Positions 1 through 8,598 of a stretch of DNA of 46,997 bases are shown here, piece after piece (the stretch's first letter is position 1; the number at the start of each line of letters is the position of its first letter). The translations under genes and the position numbers were made by a program. Below the pieces are notes generated by a model that saw nothing but the letters and a program-made list of their open reading frames with translations, was not told the DNA's origin and ran no database searches. This stretch comes from Pedosphaera sp. (GTDB lineage: Bacteria > Verrucomicrobiota > Verrucomicrobiia > Limisphaerales > UBA9464), in contig SIBK01000031.1 in the NCBI GenBank assembly GCA_009695205.1, positions 1 to 46,997 of the forward strand, read 5' to 3'.

Positions 1-239
1 TGGATCCATGCTTTGAGTTTTTCCCACTGATCCGTCCGTGGGGCCTGTTCCCGTTTCCGGGTCTCGGGATTACAGCGCAGGACATAGCGCTTGTGATCGT
101 GCTCCACTTCCATCGGCTTTTCGTCGAAGAGATCCAACTGGAAAACTTTCCGCTTTAGCAACGCTCGGATTTGCGGATCGGTGAGCGCGGTGACATACCG
201 AAACTTCGCCTCGCCCAAAAAAAAGATCAAGGGACAGGT
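1..239 (-). pseudogene. IS1634/IS4-type DDE transposase fragment, runs off left edge
   Basis: An uninterrupted minus-strand frame from about 239 to the window edge reads LIFFLGEAKFRYVTALTDPQ, followed by QLDLFDEKPMEVE and RYVLRCNPETRK. These phrases are characteristic of the region after the DDE catalytic core in IS1634-like transposases. Upstream in the same frame the protein homology fades within about 25 codons and runs into the start of the next gene, so the N-terminal part, including most catalytic residues, is not here. The 3' end lies outside the window, so it cannot be told whether the rest is intact. The family assignment is from remembered motifs; moderately sure it is a transposase remnant. 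Confidence 0.55.
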
Positions 240-312
240 AATTAATGGCGTTTGCTCGGCGAAAGGTTGCCGTTGAAAGTTTCCTCCGAGACGGCAGACT
301 GACCGTCGGCTC

Positions 313-2862
313 ATGTTCACCGCCTTCCAACGCGCTCTGGGCTGGCTGCTTCTCGGCGCCCTCTCCGGCACCGCACTCGCTGCCGGCGGGCCGGAGGCTT
401 CCCTGGCGTCGAAATTCGAGACGGCTCGGACTCACTGGGCCTATCAGACGGTTGCCCGACCCAAGCTTCCAAAAGTGAACTCTGTTGACTCGGTCCAGAC
501 GCCCGTCGACGCTTTCCTTCTTTCCAAGCTTGAGTCGCATGGCCTGGGATTTGCGCCGGCTGCGGATAAGCGGACGTTGCTTCGGCGGATTTATTATGAT
601 CTGACTGGACTCCCACCGACGTTTCAAGAGACCGAGCAATTCCGCGCCGATCCCTCGCCTGACGCGTGGAATCGGGTTGTTGACCGATTGCTCGCTTCGT
701 CCGCTTACGGCGAACGTTGGGGCCGCCACTGGCTTGATGTTGCACGATTTGCGGAGACCAAGGACCTGGTGTTGCTATACGGAAAGGATCGTGTTCGCCC
801 GTTTGCCTATACATACCGCGACTACGTGGTCCGTTCGTTCAACAGCGACACACCCTTTGATCAAATGATCCGGGAACAACTCGCGGCGGACCAGCTGGAA
901 CCTGGAGTTGAGTCTTGGAAACTCGCGGCGCTCGGATTTCTTACCCTGGGACGATTGTACGACAATAACCCCTTCGACCAGATTGATGACCAGATCGACA
1001 CCGTCAGTCGGGGATTCTTCGGGCTGACGGTTGCCTGTGCCCGCTGTCACGATCACAAATACGACGCTATTCCGACCGCGGACTATTATTCGATGTATGG
1101 GGTATTCGCGAGCTGTGAGCGCCCGCTCGATTTGCCGCGGATCGAAGATCCAGACTCGGTGGCCGGGGGAGGGGACTACGAGCGGCAGTTCCGGCGCGCC
1201 TACAATGAAATGGAGATCAATCTTTCGGAGGGATATAACCGCTTGCTCGAACACCTGCGCGAACGGGTCGGGGAGTATTTGGTCGAGGCCGTCGCCCGTC
1301 CCCCCAGCTTTCGGGAAAGCATCGTTCTATTACTCTCGTTGTCTCCGGAGGAATTGCGGCCGTCGATCATTACCCGTATTCGCCGGTTGGTGGAGCAACG
1401 CTGGTCACCGGATCACCGGGTGTTTGGGCCGCTTGTACGGATGGCTGCGATGCCGGACGCCACATTTGCCCCTCAGGCGGCGGCATTGATATCCCAACTC
1501 AATACTCCGTTTCCTTCCGATACCCATTCACCGGAATTGCGGGGCAGGGCGCTCGAATTTTCGGTGAACCCCTTGGTGGCGGACGCCTTGAAAACCGCAT
1601 CGCTCACGAACAAGGAGGCGGTGGCTCGGGTTTATGGGTGGTTGCTCCTCTCGTGGAGCGACGCCTTGAGACGCGGATCGGAAGAGTGGCCGATGGCCCT
1701 GGACGCAAGGGTCCGTGCGGAGATTCTTGATGCTGTTGCGGGCGTGGACAGTCCGATGGTTTTTCCACGACGCGATGCCCACCTGAACATGGCGCGCGCG
1801 GATAACGATAAGCACGGCGGGATGATTGCCGCGTTGGACAAGATTGCCTTGCAGGCTAGTAATGCGCCTCCGGCCCGCGCCATGGCCGTGCGCGATCTTC
1901 CCGAACCCATTCAGCCGAGAATATTCGAGCGCGGCAGCCCGTCGCGTCCGGGCGCGATTGTGCCAAAGGCATTTCTTCGCCTGTTGGCTGGAGAACAACG
2001 GCCTGTGTTTAAACGTGGAAGCGGGCGACTGGAGCTCGCGAACGCCATCGCAAGCCCGACCAACCCATTGACGGCGCGGGTGATGGCCAACCGTGTGTGG
2101 ATGCATCATTTCGGCGAGCCGCTCGTAAGTACGCCCGGTGATTTTGGTACACGCTCAATGCGTCCCGTCCAGAAGGAGTTGCTCGACTGGCTTTCGTACG
2201 AGTTCGTCCGGTCTGGATGGAGTCTCAAGCAGTTACATCGTGTGATCGTGAACAGTGCCGCCTATCAGCAAGCGTCGACGCTGACGGAAGCGGTGGCAGA
2301 ACGGGCTGCCCGCCTTGACCCAGAGAATCAGCTCGTGTGGCACTTTCCGCGCCAGAGGCTCGATTTTGAATCGATGCGCGACACCTTGCTTGCCGCTGCC
2401 GGAAGCCTGGACCGCGCCATGGGCGGTCGATCGACGGATGTCGCCGGTGACCCGAAAAATCCGCGGCGAACAGTCTACGGATTGGTCGACCGTCAGGATC
2501 TACCGGTGATGTTTCGCGCCTTTGACTTTGCGTGTCCCGACCAGTCCGTGGACCGTCGTTCCCACACGACCGTGCCGCAGCAGGCGTTGTTCGCCCTAAA
2601 CTCGCCCTTTATCATGGAACAGGCCAAAGCCCTGGCGGCGCGCCCCGAGGTGCAGACCCAACCCACCGCCGAGCTTCGTGTTGCTGCAATGTTCCGAAGA
2701 GTGCTGGATCGGAAACCACAATCCGCCGAAACGGCATCCGCGGTCCGGTTTCTTTCGGAATCGGAGCAGGATCCGGCATCGCAGAAAGCGGGTGGACTAA
2801 CGCCGATCGAACAACTGGCACAAGTGCTGCTTATGTCTAATGAATTGATGTTCCTCGACTGA
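313..2862 (+). CDS. Secreted DUF1549/DUF1553 (PSCyt2-PSD1) protein
   Basis: An 849-residue protein with an N-terminal signal peptide (about residues 1-23, hydrophobic core then ALAAGG). A DUF1549 domain follows (about 60-265) with LLRRIYYDLTGLPPT, GERWGRHWLDVARFAETKD and a CxxCH-type CARCH at residues 242-246. A DUF1553 domain occupies roughly 590-810 (NPLTARVMANRVWMHHFGEP, then VPQQALFALNSPFIMEQA). Such proteins are abundant in Planctomycetes and Verrucomicrobia and are almost always paired with a DUF1501 protein, as here (7-bp gap). They are thought to act in the periplasm on complex polysaccharides, but no reaction is proven. The N-terminal cytochrome domain (PSCyt1) found in many relatives is missing. 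No clear Shine-Dalgarno precedes the ATG; the signal peptide supports this start. Confidence 0.9.
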   Translation: MFTAFQRALGWLLLGALSGTALAAGGPEASLASKFETARTHWAYQTVARPKLPKVNSVDSVQTPVDAFLLSKLESHGLGFAPAADKRTLLRRIYYDLTGLPPTFQETEQFRADPSPDAWNRVVDRLLASSAYGERWGRHWLDVARFAETKDLVLLYGKDRVRPFAYTYRDYVVRSFNSDTPFDQMIREQLAADQLEPGVESWKLAALGFLTLGRLYDNNPFDQIDDQIDTVSRGFFGLTVACARCHDHKYDAIPTADYYSMYGVFASCERPLDLPRIEDPDSVAGGGDYERQFRRAYNEMEINLSEGYNRLLEHLRERVGEYLVEAVARPPSFRESIVLLLSLSPEELRPSIITRIRRLVEQRWSPDHRVFGPLVRMAAMPDATFAPQAAALISQLNTPFPSDTHSPELRGRALEFSVNPLVADALKTASLTNKEAVARVYGWLLLSWSDALRRGSEEWPMALDARVRAEILDAVAGVDSPMVFPRRDAHLNMARADNDKHGGMIAALDKIALQASNAPPARAMAVRDLPEPIQPRIFERGSPSRPGAIVPKAFLRLLAGEQRPVFKRGSGRLELANAIASPTNPLTARVMANRVWMHHFGEPLVSTPGDFGTRSMRPVQKELLDWLSYEFVRSGWSLKQLHRVIVNSAAYQQASTLTEAVAERAARLDPENQLVWHFPRQRLDFESMRDTLLAAAGSLDRAMGGRSTDVAGDPKNPRRTVYGLVDRQDLPVMFRAFDFACPDQSVDRRSHTTVPQQALFALNSPFIMEQAKALAARPEVQTQPTAELRVAAMFRRVLDRKPQSAETASAVRFLSESEQDPASQKAGGLTPIEQLAQVLLMSNELMFLD

Positions 2863-2869
2863 CCTCACA

Positions 2870-4300
2870 ATGGATCCGCTAGAACATCCACACTTGTTTC
2901 AGCCCCGGCGACTTTCACGTCGCCGAATGCTCAGTGAATTGGGAACGGGCCTGGGTTCCTTGGGTCTGGTGGGCTTGCTCGGTGACGCACGAATGCTGGC
3001 GTCCAGCCCGCTATCCGCTCGGCCAGCCCCGTTCCGTCCACGCGCGAAACACATCATCCATATTTACCTCAACGGCGGACCGTCGCAGGTCGACACATTC
3101 GATCCGAAGCCGATGCTTGCCAGATACACCGGAAAGACGATCCCGACCGGAAACCTTTCGACGGAGCGGCAGACGGGCTCCGCACTGCCATCGCCCTTCA
3201 AATTTAACCGGTGCGGGCGGAGTGGCCTGGAGATTTCGGAGATTTTTCCTGGGTTGTCCCGTCACGCCGATGACTTGTGCGTGATCCGCTCGATGCACGC
3301 CAACACTCCGAATCACGAGCAGTCGATGCGTCTCATGAACTGCGGCGATGAGCGACTTGCACGGCCCAGCTACGGCGCGTGGATCACCTATGGCATGGGC
3401 ACGGAGAACCAAAACCTGCCGGCCTTCATCGCCATGTGCCCGGGCTTGCCGGTTGCGGACGTGTCGAATTGGCGCTCCGCATTTCTGCCAGGCATTTACC
3501 AAGGCACGCACATCGACACGCGTAAGGAAAAACCCGAGGAACTGATCGAGAACATCGTTAATCGGAGCGTCACGCCGACCGCACAAAGACGACAGCTCGA
3601 TCTGCTTGCCGGGTTCAATGCCGCTCATCAGCAGGTGCGCTCGGGTGATCCCGACATCGAAGCGCGGATCCAATCGTTCGAGCTGGCGTATCGGATGCAA
3701 CTTGCCGCGACCGATGCGTTCGACATTTCTCGGGAATCTCAAAACATCCGCGACCTGTACGGGAGTTCAGTTCAGTCCCGCCAATTGCTCATCGCGCGCC
3801 GTCTCATCGAGCGCGGAGTGCGCGTCGTCCAATGTTATCATGGAGACGTGCAGCCGTGGGACAGTCACAATCTGATCGAAAAGGAACACCGCCGACTCGC
3901 GGGGCAGGTGGATCCCGGAATTGGCGCGTTGCTTGACGACCTGAAGCAGCGCGGATTATTTGATGAAACGCTGGTCATCATAGGAGGCGAATTTGGCCGC
4001 ACACCGGCAGTCGAGGTGCCAACTCCAGGCACGCCCGGGGGCGGCCTCGGACGAGACCACAATCATTGGGGATTCAGCGTCGTGCTCGCGGGTAGCGGCG
4101 TGCGGGGAGGAATGGCCTATGGTGCCACGGACGACTTCGGTTACCGAGCCGTTCAGAACCCGGTCCACATTCATGATCTTCACGCCACGGTCCTGCACCT
4201 GATGGGTTTCGATCATGAAAAACTCACCTACCGGCATGCCGGTCGCGACTTTCGCCTCACCGACGTGAGCGGAGAGATCATTCGCCCCATCCTGGCTTAG
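2870..4300 (+). CDS. DUF1501 sulfatase-like protein with Tat-type leader
   Basis: A 476-residue protein of the DUF1501 family, whose fold belongs to the alkaline phosphatase/sulfatase superfamily. The N terminus carries a twin-arginine stretch (SRRRMLSE at residues 16-23) and a hydrophobic segment, so export by the Tat route is likely. Family phrases visible are HIIHIYLNGGPSQVDTFDPK, NTPNHEQSMRLMNCG, VVQCYHGDVQPWDSHN and a late IIGGEFGRTP followed by GRDHNHWGFS, which carries the His/Asp positions expected to bind metal. It starts 7 bp after the DUF1549/1553 gene and is probably co-transcribed with it. The substrate is unknown; the two are inferred to work together in periplasmic polysaccharide or sulfate-ester processing. 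Confidence 0.9.
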   Translation: MDPLEHPHLFQPRRLSRRRMLSELGTGLGSLGLVGLLGDARMLASSPLSARPAPFRPRAKHIIHIYLNGGPSQVDTFDPKPMLARYTGKTIPTGNLSTERQTGSALPSPFKFNRCGRSGLEISEIFPGLSRHADDLCVIRSMHANTPNHEQSMRLMNCGDERLARPSYGAWITYGMGTENQNLPAFIAMCPGLPVADVSNWRSAFLPGIYQGTHIDTRKEKPEELIENIVNRSVTPTAQRRQLDLLAGFNAAHQQVRSGDPDIEARIQSFELAYRMQLAATDAFDISRESQNIRDLYGSSVQSRQLLIARRLIERGVRVVQCYHGDVQPWDSHNLIEKEHRRLAGQVDPGIGALLDDLKQRGLFDETLVIIGGEFGRTPAVEVPTPGTPGGGLGRDHNHWGFSVVLAGSGVRGGMAYGATDDFGYRAVQNPVHIHDLHATVLHLMGFDHEKLTYRHAGRDFRLTDVSGEIIRPILA

Positions 4301-4553
4301 GTGGGTTCCGGCGGGAGTGTGGGGCCGCTCCGCAGCGTTGCTCCGGGCATGACCCCTTTTTTGGCAAACGTAAAAAATCGGTAGATGGCCAGCCAGCCGA
4401 GGTGGTGGGCACCAAACCATCGGGATGCGCGGCCGCCGATCTCAGCCTCATGAGTCCCTTGCCACTGCCCGTTGACTGGGGGAGCGTGCTTCGAAATCAC
4501 CGAGGTCGATAAACTAAGTATCCCTAACTGCGGATCGCGTACCGCGTTCGTGC

Positions 4554-4604
4554 ATTCAAGTGTCAATTCAAGTCAATTCAAGTGTCAGTTCTCACTATTG
4601 ACAG
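4554..4604 (+). repeat. Iterated REP-like repeat A, copy 1
   Basis: Three iterations of TTCAAGTGTCAA / TTCAAGTCAA / TTCAAGTGTC lead into the conserved tail AGTTCTCACTATTGACAG. The same tail closes copy 2 on the other side of the transposase relic, in direct orientation. The iterated unit plus fixed tail resembles the end of a REP/RAYT-mobilised element. Confidence 0.7.
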
Positions 4605-4633
4605 TTCACGAGTTTGAGATTCTCGTCTGCTCA

Positions 4634-4870
4634 TACCCTCGCCCCCTGCATGTCGATTATCCTGGAGCCGGCTGCCATGTCCTGAATCGCGAAGATCGTC
4701 GCAAGGCCCGCTTCCGCGACGACGCAAACCGAAACTGGTTTCTCGCCACTCTCACCGAGGTCTACTGCAAGACCGAATGGCAGATCCACGCTTATTGCCT
4801 GAAACCCGCTGGCCAATGCCCGCCTTGGCTGCGGGTGGATCGCTTGCTGGGAGAGAAGCGACTGCACCCG
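4634..4870 (+). pseudogene. REP-associated tyrosine transposase (RAYT) relic, internal deletion
   Basis: The frame reads YPRPLHVDYPGAGCHVLNRE, then FRDDANRNWFLATLTEV, TEWQIHAYCLKP and, immediately afterwards, CPPWLRVDRLLGE. In intact verrucomicrobial RAYTs (Y1_Tnp family, roughly 200-330 residues) the first three phrases form the N-terminal third and WLRVDRLLGE lies far downstream. The central part, including the MPNHFHLV metal-binding HUH motif and the catalytic tyrosine, is absent. The two halves remain in the same frame, so the deletion was a multiple of three. The usual MARPLR start is corrupted (YPRPL, no ATG). It cannot be active as a transposase. Repeat A copies lie directly on either side, so this may be an internally deleted, non-autonomous element. 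Confidence 0.75.
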
Positions 4871-4871
4871 T

Positions 4872-4920
4872 GCAAGTGTCTTGTAAGTGTCTTGTAAGTG
4901 TAAGTTCTCACTATTGACAG
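4872..4920 (+). repeat. Iterated REP-like repeat A, copy 2
   Basis: GCAAGTGTCTT, GTAAGTGTCTT and GTAAGTGTA iterate in tandem (11-bp period) and run into AGTTCTCACTATTGACAG, matching the tail of copy 1 almost exactly. It begins directly at the end of the RAYT relic coding frame. Confidence 0.7.
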
Positions 4921-4948
4921 TGTATGGGCTGAGGGCATTGTCTTTTTA

Positions 4949-4973
4949 AAAAGTGAAAACTGATACTTGTACG
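4949..4973 (-). repeat. REP-like repeat A, copy 3 (inverted, short)
   Basis: AAAAGTGAAAACTGATACTTGT is the inverted form of the repeat A tail, with two transitions relative to copy 4 at 6022. It lies about 100 bp upstream of the SMP-30 gene, opposite in orientation to copies 1 and 2. Confidence 0.55.
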
Positions 4974-5068
4974 CGGCTGCGTGCCAACGCAGCACGGAGA
5001 TTGTCGAGCAGCTTTGAATTTTCCGTTTTCTCTAGCGTTTCTGTCGGCGATGATGCTGAATCGAGCCA

Positions 5069-5938
5069 ATGAAAACGCTTCGCGCTGAATGTATCCACCC
5101 AGGAGCTGCCGTGTTGGGTGAAGGTCCAGTATGGTATGCCGGCCACCTCTGGTGGGTGGACATAGAACGTTGCGAAATCCATCGCTTCGATCCGTCCACT
5201 AGAGCCGATAACACCTGGCTTTTACCAAGCCGTGTCGGATTTGTTGTGCCGTCGGCTCGTGGGGACTTCATCGCGGGAACTCAGGATGGGATCGGGAGAT
5301 TCGATCCAGGAAGTGTTGCTTTCAACCCGATGCTGAATCCTGAATCCGACAAGCCCGGCAACCGGTTCAATGATGCTAAGTGCGATCCGCAGGGGCGGCT
5401 GTGGGCGGGAACCATGGCGATAAACGAACAAGCGGAGCAGGGTGCCCTGTACAGCGTGGATGCGGACTGGCGAATTCGCCGACAGGTCGTAAATGTCAGC
5501 ATTTCAAATGGCATCGCGTGGTCTGGGGATGGCCGAACAATGTATTATGTGGACTCCTCTACAAAACGGGTCGATGCGTTCGATTTTGATTTGGAGCAGG
5601 GCCAGATTTCAAACCGGCGAACCATTGTCACGCTTACCGAGGGATATCCGGACGGCATGTGCGCCGACGAGGATGGCAATCTATGGATTGCGATTTGGGG
5701 TGGTTGGTGTGTTGCGTGCCATGATCCCCGCACGGGTGGGCGTCTGGCGAAAGTGAAAGTTCCGGTTCGAGATGTGACTTCCTGTTGCTTTGGCGGGGAC
5801 CGTATGGATGAACTCTATATCACCACCGCCAGTCGTGATCTCGAGGCGGCGAGCCGTCAAGCGCAACCGGAGGCGGGCGGCCTATTTGTTGTGCACACGG
5901 GAGTGGTGGGATGTGGCGTCAATGCGTTCGCCGGGTAG
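5069..5938 (+). CDS. SMP-30/gluconolactonase/LRE family sugar lactonase
   Basis: A 289-residue six-bladed propeller protein of the SMP-30 family, the usual length. The metal ligands known from the family are all recognisable: Glu18 (LGEGP), Asn101 (RFNDAKCDPQGRLWAGTM), Asn147 (SISNGIAWS) and Asp195 (GYPDGMCADEDGNLW). These enzymes hydrolyse sugar lactones such as gluconolactone or arabinolactone in the cytoplasm. It has no signal peptide and no partner gene on either side. It lies between two same-orientation copies of repeat A (4949 and 6019), which suggests it was moved, or at least bordered, by those elements. Exact substrate is not predictable. Confidence 0.9.
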   Translation: MKTLRAECIHPGAAVLGEGPVWYAGHLWWVDIERCEIHRFDPSTRADNTWLLPSRVGFVVPSARGDFIAGTQDGIGRFDPGSVAFNPMLNPESDKPGNRFNDAKCDPQGRLWAGTMAINEQAEQGALYSVDADWRIRRQVVNVSISNGIAWSGDGRTMYYVDSSTKRVDAFDFDLEQGQISNRRTIVTLTEGYPDGMCADEDGNLWIAIWGGWCVACHDPRTGGRLAKVKVPVRDVTSCCFGGDRMDELYITTASRDLEAASRQAQPEAGGLFVVHTGVVGCGVNAFAG

Positions 5939-6018
5939 TGCCGCTTCTGTGCATCGAGTATCGAGGGGTAAATGTGTCCAAACTGCTCGGGGCTAACCGA
6001 ATGGAAGTGATCGCACAC

Positions 6019-6068
6019 TTTAAAAAGTGAGAACTGACACTTGTGATGACACTTGTGATCTTGTGATG
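6019..6068 (-). repeat. Iterated REP-like repeat A, copy 4 (inverted)
   Basis: TTTAAAAAGTGAGAACTGAC begins the inverted tail of repeat A and is followed by ACTTGTGATG, ACACTTGTGATC and TTGTGATG, i.e. the iterated unit again but in mirror order to copies 1 and 2. It lies 80 bp after the SMP-30 stop codon. Confidence 0.65.
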
Positions 6069-6088
6069 AACTGTTGCAGGGACGTGGT

Positions 6089-6130
6089 TTGCGCGGACTC
6101 CCGTCCGCGACTACGGGGTGGCGGTTCATC
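6089..6130 (+). repeat. Dispersed GCGCGGAC hairpin repeat B, copy 1
   Basis: TTTGCGCGGACTCCCGTCCG followed by CGACTACGGGG and a terminal GGTTCATC. GCGGAC and GTCCGC can pair. The same core occurs at 14089 and, inverted, at 16688. The rest of the gap up to 6446 (rich in out-of-frame arginine codons) shows no gene I can support. Confidence 0.6.
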
Positions 6131-6446
6131 GAGAGCGCTGCGGTGCGAAATGTTCAGTCTTCCCATCCTCTTAAGGACGAAACGCCAGGGTGGTTCTCGC
6201 CTGCCAACGCTCCTCGGCGCACGCAGCCCGGTGGGGAACCGCCGCCGAAGCTGCTGGTTGCGCTTCATCAACTCCTCCATTCTCGGAACCAAAGCAATGT
6301 GTGAGGAGGCGCATTCAATTCAAAACCAGAACTGCTGCGCGTTACGCCATTAAGATTGATCAAGAAAGGGGAACAATCTATCGTGGACGCAATTGGTAGC
6401 GGGAACTCTGCAGCCTTCATGTAGTCAGTGGATCGGAGCCAACAAC

Positions 6447-7277
6447 GTGGGAAAAGCGGAGTCGCGTGCTGCGCGCGCCACCGGAGTCCAAGACGTAAAG
6501 CCTTGCCTCCGCTCCGCAAATGGCAACGGGACCGAACAACGCAAGCTCGCCGCCATCATGTTCACCGACATGGTTGGCTACAGCGCGCTGACCCAGTGCG
6601 ACGAGGCGCTCGCGCTGAAGTTGCTCGAAGAGCATCGGAGTTTGCTGCGCGCGCTGTTTTCGCGCTTCTGTGGCCGCGAAGTCAAAACCATCGGCGACGC
6701 GTTTCTGGTCGAATTCCACAGTGTCCTGGAAGCTGCACAGTGCGCCATCGAGATCCAGCGCGCATTGGCCAAACGCAATCCCGATGTTCCGGCGGCTCGA
6801 CGAATTGAAGTGAAGATTGGCATCCACATCGGCGACGTGGTGCAACGCGCCGACGGTGACGTATTAGGAGACGGGGTAAACATCGCCTCCCGTATCGAAC
6901 CGTTGGCGGGCGCGAACGGCATCTGCATTTCGGTGGATGTGGAACGGCAGATTCGGAACACGATTGAAGCGTCGTTGCTCAAGCTCGGCCCCACGGAATG
7001 TCGGCCCCACGGAATTGAAGAACATTCAGGTTCCGATGGAACTATTCCGCATTGCCCTGCCGTGGGAGACGCCGGTGAAGGCGGGAGATGGAAGGCAGCC
7101 TGCGGAACCGAAACGCAATCCTCGGACCCGGGCGGCTGCGTGTTTTGGTTGGATAGCCGTCGTGGTGCTGCTCGTGATCGGACTCGGCGGGTGGCTACGT
7201 CCACAACGGGCCGGGCTGGGCCGCATCAATTCACTCGCTGTGAAGCCGCTGGTCGATTTTTCCAGCGACACGAATAA
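6447..7277 (+). pseudogene. Class III adenylate/guanylate cyclase-TPR gene, 5' part ending in a frameshift
   Basis: The GTG at 6447 has GGAG eight bases upstream. The protein begins with a class III nucleotidyl cyclase domain: KLAAIMFTDMVGYSALT (first metal aspartate), VKTIGDAFLVEF, IGIHIGDVV and GDVLGDGVNIASRIE (the Asn/Arg transition-state pair). The catalytic domain therefore looks intact. Homology stops at LLKLGPTE (about position 7000), where a 16-bp duplication shifts the frame; the last 90 or so residues to 7277 are out-of-frame readthrough. The true continuation is in the next entry. Relatives are single proteins of cyclase, one membrane segment, a FlgO/TolB-like domain and TPRs. This truncated form could still express a cyclase domain. 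Confidence 0.8.
6985..7015 (+). repeat. 16-bp tandem duplication causing a frameshift
   Basis: TCGGCCCCACGGAAT occurs at 6985-6999 and again at 7001-7015, an offset of 16 bp, which is one more than a multiple of three. Removing one unit restores the reading LKLGPTELKNIQVPMELFRI, the conserved junction after the cyclase domain in this family. Seen directly in the sequence. Confidence 0.85.
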
Positions 7278-7602
7278 CGCCTATCTCAGCGACAGCATGA
7301 CCGGAGCGCTGTGCATGGCGTTGGGTAACGGCAGCGCGATCCGGGTGCCGGGCCGCGCGTCGGTGATGGGCTACAAGGGCAGCGGGAAATTGATCAAGGA
7401 GATGGCCAACGAATTGAGGGTCGACGCCATCGTGGAAGGATCGCTGCAGCGCGAGGCGAATCGCCTGTTGATTACTGTTCAGTTGGTGGAAGCGGGCACG
7501 GACCGTCATCTCTGGGCGACCAATTACCAACGAGACCTCAGTAATTTTTTCACCGTGCAGACTGAAGTTCCGTTGGCGATTGTCGCCGAGATCCAAGTTT
7601 GA
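7003..7602 (+). pseudogene. Cyclase-TPR gene, middle part (membrane segment and FlgO-like domain) ending in TGA
   Basis: From GPTELKNIQVPMELFRIALPW the frame continues with a hydrophobic segment (CFGWIAVVVLLVIGLGGWL, one membrane helix) and then a FlgO/TolB N-terminal-like domain: INSLAVKPLVDFSSDTNNAY, LSDSMTGAL, LRVDAIVEGSLQREANRLLI and DRHLWATNYQRDLSNFFTVQ. It stops at TGA 7600-7602 right after VAEIQV. In relatives this position is a Lys or Arg followed directly by the TPR region, so the stop is probably a CGA- or AGA-to-TGA mutation. No independent start codon with a ribosome site is evident, so it is unlikely to be made on its own. Confidence 0.8.
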
Positions 7603-8598
7603 TTGTCTTCCCAGGATGAATCCCGCCTGGCCCGTGCCGGATCCGTCAATCCGTTGGCCCTGGAGGCCTACCTGAAGGGCAGCTTTCATCGGAACCTCTG
7701 GACGGAGAACGATGGCAAGCAGGCAATGCAGTTTTTCAACCAGGCGATCCAGATCGACCCGAACTTTGCCCTCGCCTGGGTGGGCCGAGCAGAAGCCTAC
7801 GCCGCCTTGTCGGACACGCTTTATTCGCCGAGAGAGGTGATGCCGAAAGCGAAGGAAGACGCCCAGCGAGCCTTGACCTTGGCCGATTCGCTTGCCGAGG
7901 GGCACACGGTATTGGCGAGTGTGAAATTTAACTTCGACTTTGATTGGAAAGGCGCCGAGCAACAGCTTCAACGTTTAATCGATTTGAATCCGAATTTCGC
8001 CACAGCTCACCGGGAGTATGGTTGGCTTCTGAGCAAACAAGGACGACAGGAAGAAGCGCTGGTTCAGATGCAGCGCGCGGCCGAGCTGGACCCGTTATCC
8101 CCGGACGTCATCATCGATTTGAACGCGCCTTATCTCCACACCCGGCGCTACGATCAAGCGATCCTTCAATGCCGAAAAGGCGTCGCACTCGCCCCCAACT
8201 ACTTCCTGCCCCATTTGGTTATTGGGCTGATCGAACTGAAGCGTGGAAATACCCGGCGGGGCATTGCGGAACTGGGCCAGGCCAGGTCTTCCGAAACGAC
8301 GCCTAGCGTTATAGGATACTTGGGATACGCCTACGCATTGGATGGCCAAACGGAGGAAGCCCGGAAGCTTTTGGATGAATTGAATCGACTGGCCCAATCG
8401 AGGTATATCTCGCCGTTTTGTCAGGCTCTGATCTATCTGGGTTTGGATGACAAGGAGCACGCGCTCGAATTTTTGGAAAAGGCGTATGAGTCGCGGTCGT
8501 GGTGGCTGACGTTTCTCAAAGTGGGGTCGGAGTTTGACTGCGTGCGCGGTGATCCACGCTTCCAAGCGCTCTTGAAAAAAGTGGGATTTGATCCATGA
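7603..8598 (+). pseudogene. Cyclase-TPR gene, 3' part (TPR repeats)
   Basis: In the same frame as the preceding part, directly after its TGA, 331 codons encode TPR-type repeats: LEAYLKGSFHRNLWTENDGK, AMQFFNQAIQIDPNFALAWV, then AEQQLQRLIDLNPNFATAHR, ALVQMQRAAELDPLSPDVI, RYDQAILQCRKGVALAPNYF and a conserved end DPRFQALLKKVGFDP. This is the normal C-terminal half of cyclase-TPR proteins, which bind partners and tune the cyclase. The only in-frame start is a TTG right after the stop, without a ribosome site. Expression would need stop readthrough or re-initiation. Confidence 0.8.

Noticed and set aside
70-729. 219-codon minus-strand open frame over the start of the DUF1549/1553 gene
   Set aside because: Antisense to strongly conserved coding sequence; no family-like sequence and the transposase remnant at the left edge uses a different frame.
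6020-6292. 90-codon minus-strand frame with QQLRRRFPTGLRAPRS
   Set aside because: Arginine-rich reading of GC-rich repeat sequence; such frames recur in verrucomicrobial dispersed repeats and are not proteins.
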